A DNA stretch of 8,403 nucleotides, from the NCBI GenBank assembly GCA_045577475.1, contig JAZNIM010000174.1:1-8403 (forward strand), given 5' to 3'. A program made the position numbers and the translations under genes. The notes below the pieces were generated by a model. It had not been told where the DNA came from. It saw only the letters and a list, made by a program, of their open reading frames with translations, and made no database searches. The DNA is from UMGS1387 sp045577475 (GTDB lineage Bacteria; Bacillota; Clostridia; Oscillospirales; CAG-382). Positions within the stretch are counted from its first letter, which is position 1, and every line of letters begins with the position of its first letter. This document shows positions 6,601 to 8,403 of this stretch, one piece after another.

Positions 6601-7458
6601 GGTAATCCTTCAGAGCTTGGTATCAACTTCTGGTATAACAATACAGTGTTCGGTACAGTACATAATCTCAAGTCTGCACTCGAAGCATATGATTGGGACT
6701 ATGTTGTAATGCAGGCAAGCAGTACAAGTGAAGGATTTGACAACACAAGCGAAGCGAATTATCAGGAAAACTGGGCGGTTGCCGTTCCCTTTGCACAGTA
6801 CATTCACGAGCATGAGCCGAATGCACGTATTACAATTCATGTAACCTGGTCCATGGAAAACGGCTATAACTTTGTAAACAGTGCCGAGGAACGTGATACG
6901 ATTCTTCAGAATATGATTGCCCTTAACGAAAGATGTGCCCGTGAAATCAATGAAACACTTGGACTTGAAGGCGACGACAAGGTGTTCATGATTTACTCGG
7001 CGGGAATTGTTGACTATGCACGTCACTATGAGCTTGCAGAGGATGTTACAATAGCAGGCAGAACTGCAAAGGCAGGAACAAATATTTTCGATACCGCCTA
7101 TTATAAGACAGGTCACATCTTCAGTGACAGATACATCAATGTAGGCGACGGAAGCATGCTTCTGAATGACGAGGACAAGGCGGAGGGCAAGATAAGCCTT
7201 CACCGTGACGGCTTCCACATGAGTTGTCTTGGAAGGTATCTTATAGCACTCAATGCGTATTCTACGCTCACAGGCAATACCGTAACCGGCAACACCTTTG
7301 ACGAAACGGCAATAGAGCTTGACTCCTCACCGGGAGGATACCACGTAACCGAAACCGACAAGGGCGAGCTTGCAGGAACCTGCTATCAGACCTATGATGC
7401 ACTGACGGACGAAGCGAGAGCTTTATGTCAGATGCTTGTTGACGAGTATCAGGAATAA
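3649..7458 (+). CDS. Large secreted modular protein: three LamG-like/beta module pairs and a C-terminal DUF4886 (SGNH-type) hydrolase
   Basis: This 1269-residue exported protein is a probable esterase or deacetylase acting on extracellular glycans. A signal peptide (1-26, cleavage after VFA) comes first. LamG/concanavalin-like modules follow at about 28-207, 293-490 and 583-746. They share a W-N strand (NRWNHARMII, GAWNRVKVVI, GVWNNIVFVY), an L/VYVNG-type strand and a closing Asp-rich strand (YLADFVMSES, YVDDVRIYEA, YIDDFYMYES). Each is followed by a beta module of about 80-100 residues ending in YYTV or VYTV (208-292, 491-582, 747-836). Residues 837-932 look like a beta-sandwich linker (AAQYDEKGVLVKIG, IKAFLFES). 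The hydrolase (about 935-1269) has FLGNSYS with nucleophile Ser944, GGCH at 972-975, VVMQASS, and RDGFH with Asp1187 and His1190, giving a Ser-Asp-His triad. There is no LPXTG, SLH or dockerin, so it is presumably released or held by its lectin-like modules. DUF4886 activity is inferred from the SGNH fold; the substrate is unknown. Confidence 0.88.
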   Translation: MKKALSLILMLTMLAVVISGFTAVFAAGLANVSVSGYKTPTENGGLYGKGADDYAHAATGLAKYSVIMTTTDGDFADKKYFVVDINFAPVDNTSNPSITQMSASDNIGNTHIVGKLSAGQYAANRWNHARMIIEDSDYETMMANGKSQKFTLYLNGVLIKEDVQANKHSSLYEKQFKGLRVMFGTDDSVTSRKTYLADFVMSESDTKNAPVVETLTAWGGYTVDGDIVNCLDTVTAGDVLSANSGKNVKIFKNDDFTALVSETDTLAMGNVIVVKSTDNVYKYYTVNSSSYGETVLAQTTSFTDFKLAVVNGAKTEANGLGLKASDDKVVAVKPSPETATDTYFQYIWGTSDFTASQPSSVADYSWDKKCGVFTDYLVIEASIYPVDIETALIVTDYGTIIADDFSSSLVYGAWNRVKVVIDRTHTTSTDNTTKAMVYVNGKPATSSWKSTKSLGETYTTGGKYKAKNAVRFCLRKGESYVDDVRIYEAKALREVEAAELRDGENYDLFEDKIYVPYKGKITLSDLVYDNEKFTVVVYNADMTETVTEVAQDCVVALTGKSDAALELGLTYNDLYAYYTVAEGKEKYELVTSNPAMTGNSGTTEGVTGAVFGNTSGTVKKVTVANGNNFSNTSWKTPNLGMQYLVCAVNVLPDESVKSIMFGTNQHAAMSGAAMNGTHIKSGVWNNIVFVYDITANTSELYVNGVLTFADFKAKYVKGTNDCVRFIINGSTDAVCYIDDFYMYESVYAPGVEEVKALADGVTNGITVNNGTSKITLYSGKTVGDIVSLAEDADVKAYADADCKTVLEDGDTLTDTSVIVITSGEFKAYTVYTVSTYGDNEIMVMGDGYDGVDTVLESDVYFTAHVKDGGALVAAQYDEKGVLVKIGLAQDEGDADLSLNFTPDSVDGSKIKAFLFESAGSIKPLCEPVELNYKEIIDILFLGNSYSMDVSWYLGNIAKADGTAMNISVLNKGGCHLRYHYDNREGNPSELGINFWYNNTVFGTVHNLKSALEAYDWDYVVMQASSTSEGFDNTSEANYQENWAVAVPFAQYIHEHEPNARITIHVTWSMENGYNFVNSAEERDTILQNMIALNERCAREINETLGLEGDDKVFMIYSAGIVDYARHYELAEDVTIAGRTAKAGTNIFDTAYYKTGHIFSDRYINVGDGSMLLNDEDKAEGKISLHRDGFHMSCLGRYLIALNAYSTLTGNTVTGNTFDETAIELDSSPGGYHVTETDKGELAGTCYQTYDALTDEARALCQMLVDEYQE

Positions 7459-7468
7459 AATAATTAAG

Positions 7469-7492
7469 AAAAGCGGTGCGTGAGCATCGCTT
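7469..7492 (+). repeat. 24-bp terminator core, copy 1
   Basis: This is an exact 24-of-24 match, in the same orientation, to 8242-8265. Here it is followed by a T-tract and works as a terminator. The two copies bracket the SLOG gene and its leader. Confidence 0.9.
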
Positions 7493-7500
7493 TTTGTTTT
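7469..7500 (+). terminator. Intrinsic terminator of the DUF4886 gene
   Basis: AGCGGTGC (7472-7479) pairs with GCATCGCT (7484-7491) around a GTGA (GNRA) tetraloop, with one G-U pair. The stem is extended by A-T pairs and followed by TTTTTGTTTT. It begins 11 nt after the stop. It may also serve the converging SLOG gene, though on that strand the stem has a C-A mismatch. Confidence 0.88.
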
Positions 7501-7506
7501 AATGTA

Positions 7507-7944
7507 TTATGCCGAAAATAAAGAAACCACATGCTTGTTTTTTCTGCGTGCGTACTTGTAAGAGTTGTAAGCACCGCCGAAGGAATGACTGATGTAGGCT
7601 ATAACAGCATCGGAACAATCAATCATGTATTGGTTTCTCTTTAATATTGCAAACCGCTTCGGTACGTTTTCTATAGGAGGATATTCCGAAAAATCGTACA
7701 ATTTGCGGTTGAAATCTTTGCCGATATATGGGATAACGAGAATGGATTTTATGTAGGAATGATTTTTCTTCAGTTCTTTGACGGACTGTGCACACAGTAA
7801 ATCAAACTCACCGTAACCTCCCAAAAGAAATGTGTCGGCACCGTCATTTATCAGGCTTTCAATAACAGCAGGCAGAATTTTTCTGAGCTTTGTTGCTTCA
7901 TCCCGTGTTAATATGCTGTGTCCGCAAAAGGTGACGGTTTTCAT
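7507..7944 (-). CDS. Small stand-alone SLOG-fold protein (DUF1273/LOG-like)
   Basis: This 145-residue protein has a Rossmann-like SLOG (SMF/DprA/LOG) fold, a family that binds nucleotides or nucleotide-derived ligands. The N-terminal strand ends in FCGHS (6-10). The glycine-rich phosphate-site motif is LLGGYGEFD (40-48). The C-terminal half has NQYMIDCSDAVIAYIS (104-119) then HSFGGAYNSYKYARRKNK (120-137), matching the usual strand-GG-helix end of the fold. No extra domain is fused to it. The start is the ATG at 7944, 8 nt after GGAGG (7957-7953). A TTG in frame at 7959 overlaps that ribosome-binding site and was not used. The gene faces the DUF4886 gene tail-to-tail. It is preceded by a long structured leader with an intrinsic terminator, so its transcription is probably conditional. 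Its ligand is unknown. Confidence 0.85.
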   Translation of the reverse strand: MKTVTFCGHSILTRDEATKLRKILPAVIESLINDGADTFLLGGYGEFDLLCAQSVKELKKNHSYIKSILVIPYIGKDFNRKLYDFSEYPPIENVPKRFAILKRNQYMIDCSDAVIAYISHSFGGAYNSYKYARRKNKHVVSLFSA

Positions 7945-7957
7945 TGTGAGTTCCTCC

Positions 7958-8000
7958 AAAACAAAAAGTGCGTGGTCTACCCGTAAGCAGAGCCACGCAC
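7958..8000 (-). terminator. Attenuator-type intrinsic terminator in the SLOG gene leader
   Basis: On the minus strand GTGCGTGG (8000-7993) pairs perfectly with CCACGCAC (7975-7968). TCT (7991-7989) then pairs with AGA (7978-7976) after a 1-nt bulge. TTTTTGTTTT (7967-7958) follows, and GGAGG of the SLOG gene starts at the very next base. An upstream CAGAGC (8019-8014) can pair with GCTCTG (7993-7988) and thereby compete with the terminator's 5' arm. An extra GTGCG (8011-8007) can compete for its 3' arm. Confidence 0.85.
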
Positions 8001-8186
8001 CAAAAAACGCACAGCTCTGTTTTTTAAAAGGTTACCACACACTTTTACTCATACACGGTCTTTGTGAAAACAGCGTATTATGAACAAAGCGTACGCTTTT
8101 TACGATAGCGTACACGATGTTTTCACAAAATATACCTTTAGAGTATAAGTCCATGCTATTATATCATTATGAGTAAAAGTGTGGTA
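7958..8186 (-). ncRNA. Structured 5' leader of the SLOG gene (riboswitch-like, class not recognised)
   Basis: The transcript predicted from the promoter at 8192-8220 begins right at the 5' arm of a long stem. In that stem, 8186-8169 pairs with 8052-8033, giving 18 bp with one 2-nt bulge. Inside it are a 5-bp hairpin (TATAC 8147-8143 with GTATA 8135-8131) and a perfect 12-bp stem (TTTGTGAAAACA 8129-8118 with 8072-8061). The 12-bp stem encloses a 7-bp stem (GTACGCT 8113-8107 with AGCGTAC 8097-8091). The result is a three-way junction followed by an antiterminator/terminator platform and the gene's ribosome-binding site. There is no T-box sequence (no AGGGTGGNACCGCG-like motif) and no known riboswitch core that I recognise. 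Alternatives are a protein-binding leader, or a small palindromic element inserted in the leader. Confidence 0.6.
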
Positions 8187-8191
8187 TCTGT

Positions 8192-8220
8192 ATTATATCA
8201 CACAATTCAGAGAATTGCAA
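8192..8220 (-). promoter_or_regulatory. SLOG gene promoter
   Basis: On the minus strand TTGCAA (8220-8215) and a perfect TATAAT (8197-8192) are 17 bp apart, with an extended TG at -15/-14. The predicted start is near 8185, about 240 nt before the ATG. A second TGATATAAT lies at 8166-8158, inside the leader's inverted repeat, and could be an internal start. Confidence 0.75.
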
Positions 8221-8241
8221 CAGAAAAATGCAGTAAAAAGA

Positions 8242-8265
8242 AAAAGCGGTGCGTGAGCATCGCTT
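8242..8265 (+). repeat. 24-bp terminator core, copy 2, next to the IS end
   Basis: This is an exact copy of 7469-7492. Here the stem is followed on the plus strand by CAGTCTGTCGC rather than T, so it has lost or never had the T-tract on that side. On the minus strand TTTTTCTTTTT (8245-8235) follows it, so it may stop leftward transcription coming from the IS side. Confidence 0.85.
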
Positions 8266-8276
8266 CAGTCTGTCGC

Positions 8277-8302
8277 AAAAGTCCACCATTTGGTGGACTT
8301 TT
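8277..8302. promoter_or_regulatory. 26-bp perfect palindrome at the IS left end
   Basis: AAAAGTCCACCA and TGGTGGACTTTT form 12-bp arms around a 2-base centre. It may act as an insulating hairpin that stops read-through transcription into the transposase, or as a transposase-binding site. Confidence 0.7.
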
Positions 8303-8322
8303 CTGCATAAATATGGTATAAT
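8294..8322 (+). promoter_or_regulatory. Transposase promoter
   Basis: TGGTATAAT (8314-8322) is a full extended -10. TGGACT (8294-8299), inside the palindrome's right arm, is a weak -35 at 17-bp spacing. Confidence 0.6.
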
Positions 8323-8339
8323 AAAAGCGGTGATAAAAG

Positions 8340-8403
8340 ATGTTGAACAAAGAAAAAGAAGACCGCTATCAAATAGAATTTTACTGCATAGATGATTTGG
8401 TGC
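8340..8403 (+). CDS. Transposase N-terminus, IS1182-like (partial)
   Basis: Twenty-one codons are visible before the window ends. The segment RYQIEFYCIDDLV resembles the conserved opening of IS1182-family DDE transposases (typically a QIEF-x(3)-[DE]-x-LVP pattern). The ATG at 8340 is 6 nt after GGTGA (8329-8333) and follows an extended -10 promoter. The catalytic DDE residues are outside the window, so intactness cannot be judged. Family assignment from so few residues is tentative. Confidence 0.6.
   Translation, partial: MLNKEKEDRYQIEFYCIDDLV

Larger units (their letters stand above)
8271..8403 (+). mobile_element. Left part of a probable IS1182-family insertion sequence (truncated by window edge)
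   Basis: A palindrome, a promoter and the first transposase codons follow in the order expected for the left end of an insertion sequence. The exact left boundary is not provable without the right end. TGTCGCAAAAGTCC from 8271 is a candidate terminal inverted repeat, judged only from the abrupt change after the terminator copy. Confidence 0.45.

Noticed and set aside
6610..7218. Minus-strand open frame of 202 codons
   Set aside because: It is an antisense shadow of the DUF4886 hydrolase domain, which has clear catalytic motifs in the plus frame.
7832..8083. Plus-strand open frame of 83 codons
   Set aside because: It is antisense to the SLOG start, the attenuator and part of the leader, with no family resemblance.
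7958..8186. T-box or 6S RNA reading of the SLOG leader
   Set aside because: There is no T-box consensus and the gene is not an aminoacyl-tRNA or amino-acid gene. The internal loops are too asymmetric for 6S RNA (39 nt against 8 nt).
8033..8186. Inverted repeats as a MITE
   Set aside because: It is not excluded, but no target-site duplication is visible at the ends. The predicted transcription start falls exactly at the outer stem, which fits a leader better.

Overview
The window looks like an accessory, mobile-element-rich stretch of an AT-rich Bacillota genome, probably a gut-type Clostridia. The evidence is strong GGAGG-type Shine-Dalgarno sites, consensus TTGACA/TATAAT promoters with 17-bp spacers, hairpin plus T-tract terminators, a Gram-positive-style lipoprotein and a secreted modular protein. 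This placement is inference from style; no rRNA or other taxonomic marker is present.

Left part (1-1290). The N-terminal catalytic part of a small serine recombinase runs off the left edge on the minus strand. Upstream of it lie three copies of a 12-13 bp motif, the middle one inverted. Further upstream is a minus-strand unit of about 440 nt that has a consensus promoter, large stem-loops, a possible 8-codon ORF behind a Shine-Dalgarno site, an attenuator-like hairpin and a final terminator, but no substantial gene. It is either a structured RNA or a leader that lost its gene.

Middle (1290-3540). A Fic-domain protein (minus) and a lipoprotein metallophosphoesterase (plus) are divergently transcribed. 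The fic promoter is bracketed by two pairs of GATAATAC repeats with a 12-bp period, which looks like a dedicated operator.

Right of centre (3540-7500). A strong promoter drives a 1269-residue secreted protein with three alternating LamG-like/beta module pairs, a beta-sandwich-like domain and a C-terminal SGNH/DUF4886 hydrolase domain. It ends at a clear intrinsic terminator. The phosphoesterase and this protein point in the same direction, no terminator is evident between them, and both are predicted to act outside the membrane.

Right end (7500-8403). A small stand-alone SLOG-fold gene (minus) is preceded by a leader of about 240 nt. The leader has an 18-bp closing stem, a nested 12-bp stem and a 7-bp stem, then a perfect-looking intrinsic terminator immediately before the ribosome-binding site. 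This is the layout of a cis-acting riboregulator, and I do not recognise its class. It is the most interesting signal here. Beyond it, a second exact copy of the 24-nt terminator core directly abuts the start of an IS1182-like element, of which only the first 21 transposase codons are visible.
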